The position numbers and the translations under genes were made by a program. A DNA stretch of 64,000 nucleotides, taken from NCBI GenBank assembly GCA_900550495.1, contig URSJ01000004.1:1-64000 (forward strand), given 5' to 3'. The notes beneath the pieces are model-generated. The model was not told the DNA's origin. It saw only the letters and a list, made by a program, of their open reading frames with translations, and did no database searches. Source of the DNA: an uncultured Rickettsiales bacterium (GTDB lineage: Bacteria; Pseudomonadota; Alphaproteobacteria; Rs-D84). Of the stretch, positions 35,223 to 43,732 are shown one piece after another (positions within the stretch are counted from its first letter, which is position 1; the number at the start of each line of letters is the position of its first letter).

Positions 35223-35405
35223 ATGAAAATTGTAACCATTATTGAAAATGATGTAATTACCGGCGTTCGCTATGGCGTAGTTGAGATTCCAGATATTGAA
35301 ATTTCTCCGCGCGACCGCGCAATGCAACACTATGCCCGCATCCAGAAATTACGCGCCGGTTATATTCAACGCGCGGTGACAAGACAACGTACTAAAAGCA
35401 AATAA
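35223..35405 (+). CDS. Small basic protein of 60 residues
   Basis: Not recognised. N-terminal half is beta-like (MKIVTIIENDVITGVRYGVVEI), the C-terminal half is a basic helix (LRAGYIQRAVTRQRTKSK). It has a good ribosome-binding site (AAAAGGACAAAAG), starts 25 bases after gatB and stops seven bases before miaB. It is therefore probably a translated member of the gatB-miaB transcript. Function unknown; nucleic-acid binding is possible from the charge. Confidence 0.65.
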   Translation: MKIVTIIENDVITGVRYGVVEIPDIEISPRDRAMQHYARIQKLRAGYIQRAVTRQRTKSK

Positions 35406-35411
35406 TAAAAC

Positions 35412-36710
35412 ATGAAAAAATTTTTTATCCAAACATTTGGTTGCCAGATGAATGTATACGATGGTCAGCGAATTGCAACAATGTTGGCCCATCGTGGCTT
35501 GACACAAACAGATAATGTTGCGGATGCAGACATTATTATATTAAACACGTGCTCGGTCCGGGAAAAGGCAACGAACAAAGTTTATTCTGCACTGGGGCGT
35601 ATCCGCAAAGAAAAAAAGCCCACTGCTTTGTTCGGTATTGTCGGTTGCGTTGCACGTGAAAGTGGCGCAGATGCGTTTAAACGCATTCCTGATTTGAATT
35701 TTGTTCTGGGCCCACAAAGTTATCACAAACTGCCTGAAATTTTAACCGCGCCAGATATACGTTTATTAAATATTGACCTGGGCGGGCTAGAAAAATTTGA
35801 CGAATTACCCCAGATGACCATCTCGCCGTCTGTTGCATACATTCCAATTCAAGAGGGCTGTAATCATTGTTGCACATATTGCATTGTGCCGTATACACGT
35901 GGTCGTGAAATATCACGCCCGTTTGACGACATTGTGCGTGACACAATTCACGCAGCTGAAACTGGTGCGATTGAAATTTGTTTTCTGGGGCAAAACGTCA
36001 ACGGCTACAAATACACCGATAATGCTGGAAAAACATGGCGTTTATCCGATTTAATTCGTGCCGCTGCAAAACTGGATAATATAAAACGTATTCGTTTTAC
36101 TTCTAATTATCCAACAGAAATGACAGATGATTTGATTAAAATGTTTGGGACAGAACCAAAATTACTACCCTTTCTAAACATGCCTATACAAAGCGGCTCG
36201 CCTGATGTATTGACAAGAATGAATCGTCCATACTCGTTAAATCTATATATAGATATAGTTGACAAATTACGTTCCGCTCGTCCCGACATTCAAATATCCA
36301 GTGATTTTATCGTCGGCTTTCCTGGCGAAACCGATGACGACTTTGAACAAACAATGGAAATTGCTCGGCGCATAAAATACATAAATTCGTATTCGTTTAA
36401 ATATTCACCGCGTCCACACACCGCCGCCGCGGTTATGCGCGACCAGATTCCAGAACAGATAAAGGCCGCACGCCTGGCAAAACTGGACGGATACCTGAAC
36501 GAAATACAACGCGCTTTTAACGAGAGTTGTGTCGGTCAAACATTTGAATGCCTGTGCGAGGGTCGTGACAAAACAGGCAACCATTCAGTATATCGCACAC
36601 CGTATATGCAACAATGTATTGTTGACGCGTCTGAAAAAGCATCAGCAATTGCTAACATAAAAATTACTGCTGCGAACAAGGCATCATTGCGTGGCGAAAT
36701 CGTAAAATAA
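35412..36710 (+). CDS. miaB: tRNA-2-methylthio-N6-dimethylallyladenosine synthase
   Basis: Radical-SAM methylthiotransferase that modifies A37 of tRNAs reading UNN codons. The 432-residue protein has the N-terminal UPF0004 cluster-binding cysteines (GCQMNVYD, NTCSVRE, GCVARE), the radical SAM motif CNHCCTYCIVPYTRGRE, and a C-terminal TRAM domain. Its neighbour tRNA-Phe (GAA) is a usual MiaB substrate class. Length is typical. Confidence 0.94.
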   Translation: MKKFFIQTFGCQMNVYDGQRIATMLAHRGLTQTDNVADADIIILNTCSVREKATNKVYSALGRIRKEKKPTALFGIVGCVARESGADAFKRIPDLNFVLGPQSYHKLPEILTAPDIRLLNIDLGGLEKFDELPQMTISPSVAYIPIQEGCNHCCTYCIVPYTRGREISRPFDDIVRDTIHAAETGAIEICFLGQNVNGYKYTDNAGKTWRLSDLIRAAAKLDNIKRIRFTSNYPTEMTDDLIKMFGTEPKLLPFLNMPIQSGSPDVLTRMNRPYSLNLYIDIVDKLRSARPDIQISSDFIVGFPGETDDDFEQTMEIARRIKYINSYSFKYSPRPHTAAAVMRDQIPEQIKAARLAKLDGYLNEIQRAFNESCVGQTFECLCEGRDKTGNHSVYRTPYMQQCIVDASEKASAIANIKITAANKASLRGEIVK

Positions 36711-36717
36711 ATAAACT

Positions 36718-38268
36718 TCAGAATATTGCGCGCCCACCAACGGACGCGCGATATGCAGTCCCGAATTCAGAATTTATAATTCCAACATTCATATCAACAC
36801 CTGCATCATCTGCCCGGGACCAAAACGCAATACGTATTGCAGCACTTGTATCACCACTCGCGCTGGCCCGCACCCGCAATCCATAATTATACGAAAAATC
36901 ATCTGTTCCACCAGTTGTTGTAATATCCGTCCCCACATTTGCATCAAAATTATTTTCGGTTGTGGTCGCAATATCAGTGTGGGTGGCCGTCAGCCCTATG
37001 AACGGCGAGAACACAAAATCATCCATCGGATTCAGACGCACACCAAAATCTGTTGCACCATATGAATTTGTTCCACATGGTGCGCTGCCAACGTCATTGC
37101 CAACCAAAATAAAATCTATGTCAAATTTTGCTGTGCTGTGCCCCAATATGGCGCGACCGATAAATTCACCGTCATCATACATCGCATAACCATTGCCACT
37201 AAAAACACGTCCCTCAAAATTGTTTATTTCATCAGAAGCACTGACATAGCCAACATACCCAGACGCCCCAGCCGAAACAGTATCCGTAATTTGCCCACTA
37301 ATACCGATTCGCAGACCTGTTATATAAAAATCATCATTATAAATAAAATCAGGCGAAAGCATAAAACCACCAACAGTGCCACTGGGGACGCCGGCAAACA
37401 TTTCCATAGCGTCCATTACACGCACCGGGCGCATTAAATTTATCGGTCGTAATCGCACAGAACGCGACATAATACCGTCCAGCGCAGACATACCACCTGC
37501 CCTGTCCAGGGCGCGTAAAAGTTTATCATCTGGGTGCACACTTCTCAGACTATTCAAAAATTCACCTGTTGGGTTTTGCAAAATTTTTACATAGTCTGTT
37601 TCACGCAACATTTGCACATATAATTTATGATTAACAATTTCTGCACGCGTTATCATCAGCGCATTATCGGTTGTAGCATATACATTCAAGACACCATCGC
37701 CATCAACATTGTCCAACAACGGCACGTCACCAGTTACACCCTTTAACACCAAATCTACATTGCCTGACAATTTAATTTCTGGTGCATCAGTAATAATACT
37801 GTCCAATACTAATGATGTATTTTCCAAGACAATCTTGGCATCAGGACCAGCAATATCAACTATCTGATTTAACGACAAGCCATCAGGGCTTTTTACCAAA
37901 ATCACATAATTCATATCAGTGTCCAAATACGTGACATCCGATTCGGAAAATATCACCTGAGTTAAACGCGCGTGCGCCCCAGGCACAAAATGAACACCTG
38001 AAATATCACCATCGTTTTGCAACAGCAATGTGCATCCGTCACAAATATTTATCCGCCCTGCCAAAACACCATCATTTTCAATCAACAATGTGCGCTTAAC
38101 ATTTATATCGACAAAATCAACCCAACCATCATCATAAATTATTGCGTCATCATACAAGTTCAACGTATCGCCCCAACTCATTGATGTAAATTCGCGCATT
38201 TCGGCATTTACGCCTGTAAACATATACACATAAAATAAAAATGAAAAAATAATGCGACAAAATTTCAT
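36718..38268 (-). CDS. Small autotransporter-like outer-membrane protein
   Basis: 516 residues with a signal peptide (about 1-22, ending VNA). A short passenger (about 23-230) has beta-helix-like repeats (LLIENDGVLAGRINICDGCTLLLQNDGDISG). A linker with basic RSVRLRPINLMRP follows, and then a beta-barrel of about 230 residues with alternating aromatic strands ends in Phe (VGGRAIF), as outer-membrane barrels do. This fits a type V autotransporter with an unusually short passenger. Target or function unknown. It converges with miaB at a 7-bp gap. Confidence 0.8.
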   Translation of the reverse strand: MKFCRIIFSFLFYVYMFTGVNAEMREFTSMSWGDTLNLYDDAIIYDDGWVDFVDINVKRTLLIENDGVLAGRINICDGCTLLLQNDGDISGVHFVPGAHARLTQVIFSESDVTYLDTDMNYVILVKSPDGLSLNQIVDIAGPDAKIVLENTSLVLDSIITDAPEIKLSGNVDLVLKGVTGDVPLLDNVDGDGVLNVYATTDNALMITRAEIVNHKLYVQMLRETDYVKILQNPTGEFLNSLRSVHPDDKLLRALDRAGGMSALDGIMSRSVRLRPINLMRPVRVMDAMEMFAGVPSGTVGGFMLSPDFIYNDDFYITGLRIGISGQITDTVSAGASGYVGYVSASDEINNFEGRVFSGNGYAMYDDGEFIGRAILGHSTAKFDIDFILVGNDVGSAPCGTNSYGATDFGVRLNPMDDFVFSPFIGLTATHTDIATTTENNFDANVGTDITTTGGTDDFSYNYGLRVRASASGDTSAAIRIAFWSRADDAGVDMNVGIINSEFGTAYRASVGGRAIF

Positions 38269-38304
38269 ACATGCAATTTAGCATATATGAAATTTTTCAT
38301 AAAG

Positions 38305-38337
38305 GAAAAACATCCCATAGGTCGTCCTACGGGATGT
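38305..38337 (-). terminator. Rho-independent terminator of the 38.4-kb lipoprotein gene
   Basis: ACATCCC-AGG ... CCT-GGGATGT stem with one internal mismatch pair and TTTTTCC on the minus strand. Confidence 0.75.
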
Positions 38338-38366
38338 CTTGGTTTTGCATTGTTGTTTTTGTAATT

Positions 38367-38912
38367 TTACATCATGGCCGATTTATTAATTGTGCCCCAG
38401 GCAGCCTTGTATCCACCATCACGTGTTAAATACAATTTCGCATTGTTCAACTGTTGCGCAGTCAGGCCACGGATAACAAACGATTCTTGCAATCTGCCTG
38501 CTTTTTCGATACGCAATGTTGGCAATGTGATTGGCATTGCATTGTTTGCACAGCACATACCGCCGTCGCATGCATTACATTGATGAATACGCATTGTGTA
38601 TGTAACACCTGGGCGCAAATCTTGCAAATCAATATCCATCTTTAAGCCGGCATCAGATTCTGCAAACTTTATATACCCCATTTTGGATTCACCGCCACGA
38701 CTGCTGCGCGTAAACATTTTTGCTGACACATGGTTAATTGCAGCATCTTCGTATGTCTGGTAGTACATAACTGTTTCTGCCGGCTGGGCCTTTTTAGCCT
38801 GGGCATGATATGGCTTTTTATGACCGCCACACATTGTCGTGCAGCCAGACAACAATACTGCCATCGTAAACACAGATGACAAAACCAACAATTTTTTGAT
38901 TATGTTTTTCAT
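38367..38912 (-). CDS. Lipoprotein with possible SodC-like beta domain
   Basis: 181 residues with a lipobox LLSGC (Cys at about 24), so it is likely anchored to a membrane on the periplasmic face. A Lys/Gln-rich spacer precedes a beta-rich domain: MGYIKFAESDAGLKMDIDLQDLRPGVTYTMRIHQCNACDGG. This resembles the GxxF...LxPGxHGFHIH block of Cu/Zn superoxide dismutase, but only one of the paired histidines is present. If related, it would have lost the metal site. Six cysteines in all. Function not established. Confidence 0.68.
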   Translation of the reverse strand: MKNIIKKLLVLSSVFTMAVLLSGCTTMCGGHKKPYHAQAKKAQPAETVMYYQTYEDAAINHVSAKMFTRSSRGGESKMGYIKFAESDAGLKMDIDLQDLRPGVTYTMRIHQCNACDGGMCCANNAMPITLPTLRIEKAGRLQESFVIRGLTAQQLNNAKLYLTRDGGYKAAWGTINKSAMM

Positions 38913-39009
38913 AAAGGTCTCCTTTTTTGTTCCTTGTGGTTACGAAATGTATGATATATTATTTTTATCTATATTTCGCCAGGTTTGAATCCCTAGGAAT
39001 CATCAGAAA

Positions 39010-39304
39010 CTATGCACATAGCACGTTTTTATCGTGACATACAGCGAACACGAAAATACGTCGAAACATAAACGGCATCATAAACGGGATATATTTTTCA
39101 ATATGCCAATGCGCCGCAATATGCTTTATCAATGGCGCAACTATAAAAAAGTTTATTGCAAACGCCACCACTGCAATCGGTAAAAAAGACACCAGAAATA
39201 TTGTCAACCCCAGGGAATCATGTAAACGATAACATTACGCAAACCATAACCAATGTATTTATAATACTAAAGACACCCGATTCTATTGCGATACGAATTT
39301 TCAT
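39010..39304 (-). pseudogene. Frameshifted DUF2798-like small membrane protein
   Basis: Starting from the ATG at 39304 (behind AAAGGGG), the frame reads MKIRIAIESGVFSIINTLVMVCVM and then stops at TGA after 27 codons. A second frame continues directly with DSLGLTIFLVSFLPIAVVAFAINFFIVAPLIKHI to a stop at 39010. Joined, the two give a two-helix protein of roughly 95 residues resembling DUF2798 (second helix with an A/P-rich core and an APL motif). A single frameshift near 39220 explains the break. The spaces on either side (38913-39009, 39305-39439) hold nothing clear. Confidence 0.5.
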
Positions 39305-39439
39305 TTTTTCCCCTTTTTATTTCTGCACAAAAACAGTGCCCTCAACTGGACTTATGTGTTGATGGCACTGCGCGTTGTAAAACAATTCTCTAAAAACGAC
39401 GTGGGTTCTAATAAAAAATTTTTATCAGTCAAGTCATCT

Positions 39440-41065
39440 TTAACTATGCAATTTAAAGAACGACTTTAACAATATACGCGGTGAATATTGATATTTGTTG
39501 ATTGGCGTCAAATCTTTGTCAACCCCCATCAGATAATACACCGCACGTTGTGCTGCACGTACCGAATACTCCATCGTAAATACGACATCGTCTGGCTGTT
39601 CAGCAAACTGGCTGATGAATCCCAAGTTTTCATATCCCTGGGGATTTACATCTGGCCGGTCACCTGGACGACGCGGTTGAAACTGGGACGTGATATACGG
39701 CATTATACAGGTGCGACAAATAACACCTCGCAGCATAGCAGCCTGTTGCTTTTTCGGTACATGCAGATGCCCAAACAATTCCGTCATAATTTCACGTCCG
39801 GTGCATTTATACATCGGCTTTTTTACATAATCACCATCGGCGAACATATTCAATGAATATCCCCAGAATATATTTGTATCAGCAGGCTGATTCTTGAAAT
39901 GTGGTTGGCGTGCGACGACAATAGACAAACGCCATGCCGATTCGCGAAACGTCACCAACGCGCCACCACCCGGGTGGTTGGTTGTGAAACGTTGAATATA
40001 TGCCAAGACATCTGGATTATTATTGATTGTCGTGGTGAACGACATCCACATACTCTCGTCCACGCGCCCACAGAAAACATCCGGGTCGCCCAGTTCGGGT
40101 CGGCCATGTGCCATACGCCGCCACAAGTCAAATGATGGCGCATTATTTTCGCGATTGTATTTTGCAACGCTGTCTGTGGTTGCTTCGGTTGAATTGTCAG
40201 TCATACAACCATTTGTTACCAAGACAATATCCGTTGGCGCGACACGCACATTGCGGGAACGCGCACCAACACGACACGCGATACTTTTTGCAATATTACG
40301 TCCCACTTTGTCTGTTTCAAAAACAATGTCAGTCACATGTGCGTTTAGCACAATTTCTACATCATGGGCACGCAGCCAATCTGATATTGGACGAACAATT
40401 GAATCATATTGATTATACGCCGTGCGCGCAACACCCGCCAGTGTATGAATACGCGGAAATTCATGCATAAAGCGCAACATATATCGGCGCAGTTCTGCCG
40501 CACTGGACCACGGCTGAAATGCGAACGTCGTTTGCCACATCAGCCAAAAATTTGTTTTGAAAAAATGTTTCCCGAATACCTGGTCTATGCGTTTTGCCCC
40601 CAGTGTATTTTCAGTCTCTATTAAAATCAGCCGTTCCATTTCCAGACGATCTCGTTGAGAAAAACCCATTTTTTCAACATCAACCTTGGTTCCGTCTGCA
40701 TTGACCAGACGCGCACGCGAATGCGTTTTAAACTCTTCATTAAAATTTAAAAACTCGCTTTCCATTTCCATATCTGGAAATTCCATCGATGGAATTGTCG
40801 CCATGACATCTTGCAGACATTCATATGTCGGGATATTTAGCATACGGCCTCCACGAATCATAAAACCGTGTTTGGCATCACCACTGCCATCTAAACTGCC
40901 ACCGGCAATCGACAATGTTTCAAATATATGAATATTTTTACCCGGCACCCCAGCATCACGTATCAGATATACCGCTGCGGTCAATGCGCCGATACCCCCA
41001 CCAACAATATACGCATGCGTTTTGGTTGGATTACGCTTTATTGAACTTTTTCCTGCCGTAGCCAT
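39440..41065 (-). CDS. ohyA: Oleate hydratase (myosin-cross-reactive antigen family)
   Basis: FAD-dependent enzyme that adds water to the double bond of oleate to give 10-hydroxystearate; common in gut bacteria and thought to detoxify host fatty acids. The 541-residue protein has the FAD Rossmann motif (AYIVGGGIGALTAAVYLIRDAGVPG), the RGGR loop, YNQYDSIVRPI and a long C-terminal domain. At the loop the sequence is RGGRMLN: the position of the catalytic glutamate in the RGGREM class (S. aureus Glu82) is methionine. Start at MATAGKSS behind AAGGGAG; the frame to 41107 is an extension without support. Monocistronic. Confidence 0.93.
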   Translation of the reverse strand: MATAGKSSIKRNPTKTHAYIVGGGIGALTAAVYLIRDAGVPGKNIHIFETLSIAGGSLDGSGDAKHGFMIRGGRMLNIPTYECLQDVMATIPSMEFPDMEMESEFLNFNEEFKTHSRARLVNADGTKVDVEKMGFSQRDRLEMERLILIETENTLGAKRIDQVFGKHFFKTNFWLMWQTTFAFQPWSSAAELRRYMLRFMHEFPRIHTLAGVARTAYNQYDSIVRPISDWLRAHDVEIVLNAHVTDIVFETDKVGRNIAKSIACRVGARSRNVRVAPTDIVLVTNGCMTDNSTEATTDSVAKYNRENNAPSFDLWRRMAHGRPELGDPDVFCGRVDESMWMSFTTTINNNPDVLAYIQRFTTNHPGGGALVTFRESAWRLSIVVARQPHFKNQPADTNIFWGYSLNMFADGDYVKKPMYKCTGREIMTELFGHLHVPKKQQAAMLRGVICRTCIMPYITSQFQPRRPGDRPDVNPQGYENLGFISQFAEQPDDVVFTMEYSVRAAQRAVYYLMGVDKDLTPINKYQYSPRILLKSFFKLHS

Positions 41066-41172
41066 AACAAAAACTCCCTTGATTAAATTATATAAAAAGC
41101 ATACCAATTTGCGCCAACCAATCCCATAGGATACAAAACATAAAAATGCTAGATTTCATGCACATAGCACAA

Positions 41173-41198
41173 AAAATCGCCCATAAAAATGGACGATT
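41173..41198 (-). terminator. Rho-independent terminator of the outer-membrane barrel gene
   Basis: AAAATCGTCCAT / ATGGGCGATTTT stem with one G-T pair followed by a T run on the minus strand. Confidence 0.7.
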
Positions 41199-41224
41199 TT
41201 GCATTACGATATACAAGACAAATT

Positions 41225-41833
41225 TTAGAACATAAATCTGATGCCGATATCGCCACCAAAGTTATGCAATCCAGAATTGACATCTGCGTATGTATAACGT
41301 GCTGCGACATCAACCGCAAAATATTCCATGTCGAACGAAACGCCTAACGATCCCATGGCGGCAACGCTGCCACGGCTCTTGGTATGTTCGTGAACATCTG
41401 GAATCTTACGTTTCACGTCCGAGAACGCAGCCCCGACACCCAGCCCCATAAATGGACGAACGACTTGATATCCACCGAATTCCCAATAGGTGTTCATCAA
41501 CAATGTTTGCAGTTTAGTTTCTATTTCAACTTTTTTATCTGTGCGGAAGGAATCGTGATCCTTTAATTTGCTGAACATAGACCATTCAATTTCAGTCCGT
41601 GCGGTGTCACAGATTTCTAAACCCAGTGCTGCACGACCCTGCCATACCATGTCAGTCATGGATTGCTTGTCGCCATTAAAGCTGTAATTCTGATTTGTAT
41701 AACCCAAACCACCACGCAGGCCGATATACGGATTCAAACCGAACAACTGCCAATCGCTGGTGCGGGACTGGGTGCCTGCAAACGCTGGACACGCCATCAG
41801 CACAGCCAGTGTTGATACAACTATTTTTTTCAT
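41225..41833 (-). CDS. Small outer-membrane beta-barrel (Omp25/opacity-like)
   Basis: 202 residues with a signal peptide (MKKIVVSTLAVLMACPAFA) and an eight-strand-type barrel: alternating strands such as PYIGLRGGLGYTNQNYSF, GRAALGLEI, VVRPFMGLGVGAAFS, and a terminal strand ending IGIRFMF with C-terminal Phe. It resembles the porin-like opacity family of alphaproteobacteria. Probably structural or host-contact; exact role unknown. Ribosome-binding site AAGGAG. Confidence 0.82.
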   Translation of the reverse strand: MKKIVVSTLAVLMACPAFAGTQSRTSDWQLFGLNPYIGLRGGLGYTNQNYSFNGDKQSMTDMVWQGRAALGLEICDTARTEIEWSMFSKLKDHDSFRTDKKVEIETKLQTLLMNTYWEFGGYQVVRPFMGLGVGAAFSDVKRKIPDVHEHTKSRGSVAAMGSLGVSFDMEYFAVDVAARYTYADVNSGLHNFGGDIGIRFMF

Positions 41834-41943
41834 GTTTTCTCCTTTTTTATATTTATGGTTGTTTAAAACAGTTTCATGTCATGTCAACACTGTAATTCTA
41901 TCAAAGCAAAATCAATCTTTGCATAGGTATGGATTCCAAATTA

Positions 41944-42060
41944 AAAATCCGCCATACGGCGGATTTTCTCGATTTTTCTTATATATTAATTTTTGCCAAC
42001 GCAAACCGGCATACTTCCGTCTGCCTTTTTGCGGTGGTTTGAACCCTTTCCCCAGGGTTC
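41944..42060. other. Intergenic structured region (possible small RNA)
   Basis: The 281-bp gap 41834-42114 has no gene. It holds three hairpins in a row: AAAATCCGCC / GGCGGATTTT (41944-41967, terminator-like on both strands), a CGCAAA..GGC / GCC..TTTGCG hairpin (42000-42033) and a perfect GAACCCT / AGGGTTC hairpin (42041-42060). On the minus strand this would be a short RNA downstream of tRNA-Lys ending at a T run. Confidence 0.4.
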
Positions 42061-42085
42061 TCGTCCCGCGCGACACAAATAAAAA

Positions 42086-42108
42086 ACGCCGACAAGCGGC
42101 GTTTTTTT
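42086..42108 (-). terminator. Rho-independent terminator of tRNA-Lys
   Basis: ACGCCG / CGGCGT stem with A and T runs, seven bases past the tRNA 3' end. Confidence 0.8.
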
Positions 42109-42114
42109 ATCTTG

Positions 42115-42190
42115 TGGTGGACGCGCAGGGACTCGAACCCTGGACCCACTGATTAAGAGTCAGTTGCTCTACCAACTGAGCTACGCATCC
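42115..42190 (-). tRNA. tRNA-Lys (anticodon CTT)
   Basis: 76 nt with encoded CCA. Acceptor GGATGCG / CGCGTCC, D-arm AGCTCAGTTGGTAGAGC, anticodon stem CTGAC / ATCAG around loop with CTT, variable GGGTC, T-arm CAGGGTTCGAGTCCCTG. It lies downstream of the LysM/LytM gene on the same strand. Confidence 0.97.
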
Positions 42191-42245
42191 AGAACTATAA
42201 ACTGTGGCAATTATATATCTTTTTACCGGTTTTGCAAGTATTTAT

Positions 42246-43676
42246 TCACGACCGCAAATATGACGCAGGATTATACGCCTTGGTTCCCTTGCGAATTTCA
42301 AAGTGCAATTGCGGACGATCTACCTTGCCTGTCGCACCAACTGTGCCGATTTTTTGTCCGACCGAAACGCGTGCGCCACGGCGCACCGACATTGAATCCA
42401 TATGCGCATATACCGTCATCCACCCACCAGAATGTTGAATGATAACCAAGTTCCCCATACCTTTGACCTCGTTCCCGGCATAGGCGACAACGCCGTTTTC
42501 TGCCGCCTTGACCGCTGTGCCACGCGACGCGCCAATATTTATACCATCGTTAAACAGACCGCCAGACTTTGCACCATAATGCGATAAAATCTTGCCCCGC
42601 ACTGGCCACGAGAATTTTGACGATGACCGTGCCGCAATCGTCGGCAACTTTTTACTGGGGTCAGACGAAATTTTTTGTCTTGGCATCGCAATCTTGTGTT
42701 CTGATTTTTTGGTTGTATCAGACGTCGCACTCCCCTGTGTGCGACCTGTCACAGACGTTGGTGTCTTGTTGTCAGGCATCGTCGCTGTAGTGGCAACTGG
42801 CGCAGCAGTTGCAATATTCGCTGTTACCGCACGCACTGGTGCCGACGACAAATTTGGAACCTTTAATTTCTGGCCGACCGATAATGTGAACGGTGCCACA
42901 ATATTATTCATTACCGCCAGGTCATTTACCGGCACAGAATATCGTCGCGACAGTGAAAACAGTGTGTCGCCCGGTGCAACCGAAATTTCAGACAACTGGA
43001 CACGTGTCGTTGTTGCGACCGCGGGCACGGACGTTTTTACTGGCCGCTGTTCTGGCGCGGCGGACGTCGCCATGCGCGGAGATTCCGCCGATTGTGCCAA
43101 TTTTAATTTTTGCCCGATGCGCAACGGTGCCGTAATATCCAGATTATTTCTGTGCGCCAATTCCTGGGGGGTAGATGCATATTGCTGGGCCAACGAATAC
43201 AGTGTATCACCACGCGCGACGGTTATTTCAGTATCACTGATTGGAACCGTTGGCGCATTGCGCACGTATTCCGGCACAACCAGATAATCACTTGTTGGTG
43301 TTTCCGCAATATAATCTGATACCGCACCGTCCGACGTTTGTGCAGTTGCGTTGTTCGCAGTCGGCGCACCATACAACGCACTGTCGCCCGTGGCATCATT
43401 TTGCGGTGGCACAATATAATCATTTACCGACGCATATGTAACATATTCATCTGTCCCGACCGAGCCATACAATTGTGGCGATGCATAAACGCCATAGTCC
43501 GACGCCGCAGAATTATATATTTCTGGCTGTGCATTTGGATCGGCCAACAATGCTGGATAACGCGACGAAATAAATTCACCAACCGTATCGGGCAACGATA
43601 TAATTTTGGGCTGTAAATCACAGCCGACGCACAGCAACAAAATCACACACGAAAATAATAATGATAATTTTCTCAC
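42246..43676 (-). CDS. LysM and degenerate LytM (M23) lipoprotein, NlpD/EnvC-like
   Basis: 476 residues with a lipobox (LLCVGC). Two LysM peptidoglycan-binding domains lie at about 150-195 and 230-275 (GDTLYSLAQQYASTPQEL, GDTLFSLSRRYSVPVNDL). The C-terminal M23 domain follows. The first zinc motif HxxxD is replaced (FNDGINIGA), though HFEIR remains, so it is probably not a peptidase but an activator of murein amidases, as NlpD is. The start is GTG, seven bases after a TATAAT box, with no ribosome-binding site. Probably acts at the division septum. Confidence 0.87.
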   Translation of the reverse strand: MRKLSLLFSCVILLLCVGCDLQPKIISLPDTVGEFISSRYPALLADPNAQPEIYNSAASDYGVYASPQLYGSVGTDEYVTYASVNDYIVPPQNDATGDSALYGAPTANNATAQTSDGAVSDYIAETPTSDYLVVPEYVRNAPTVPISDTEITVARGDTLYSLAQQYASTPQELAHRNNLDITAPLRIGQKLKLAQSAESPRMATSAAPEQRPVKTSVPAVATTTRVQLSEISVAPGDTLFSLSRRYSVPVNDLAVMNNIVAPFTLSVGQKLKVPNLSSAPVRAVTANIATAAPVATTATMPDNKTPTSVTGRTQGSATSDTTKKSEHKIAMPRQKISSDPSKKLPTIAARSSSKFSWPVRGKILSHYGAKSGGLFNDGINIGASRGTAVKAAENGVVAYAGNEVKGMGNLVIIQHSGGWMTVYAHMDSMSVRRGARVSVGQKIGTVGATGKVDRPQLHFEIRKGTKAYNPASYLRS

Positions 43677-43683
43677 GCGGATA

Positions 43684-43713
43684 ATTATATCATAAAATCA
43701 ATGCAAAATACAA
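43684..43713 (-). promoter_or_regulatory. Promoter of the LysM/LytM gene, leaderless
   Basis: TTGTAT (43708-43713), 18-bp spacer, TATAAT (43684-43689), 7 bases to the GTG start. Confidence 0.6.
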
Positions 43714-43732
43714 AGTAATCTGAATATAAACA

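Noticed and set aside
42246..43676. Active M23 endopeptidase
   Set aside because: The HxxxD zinc motif is replaced by NDGIN, so catalysis is unlikely.
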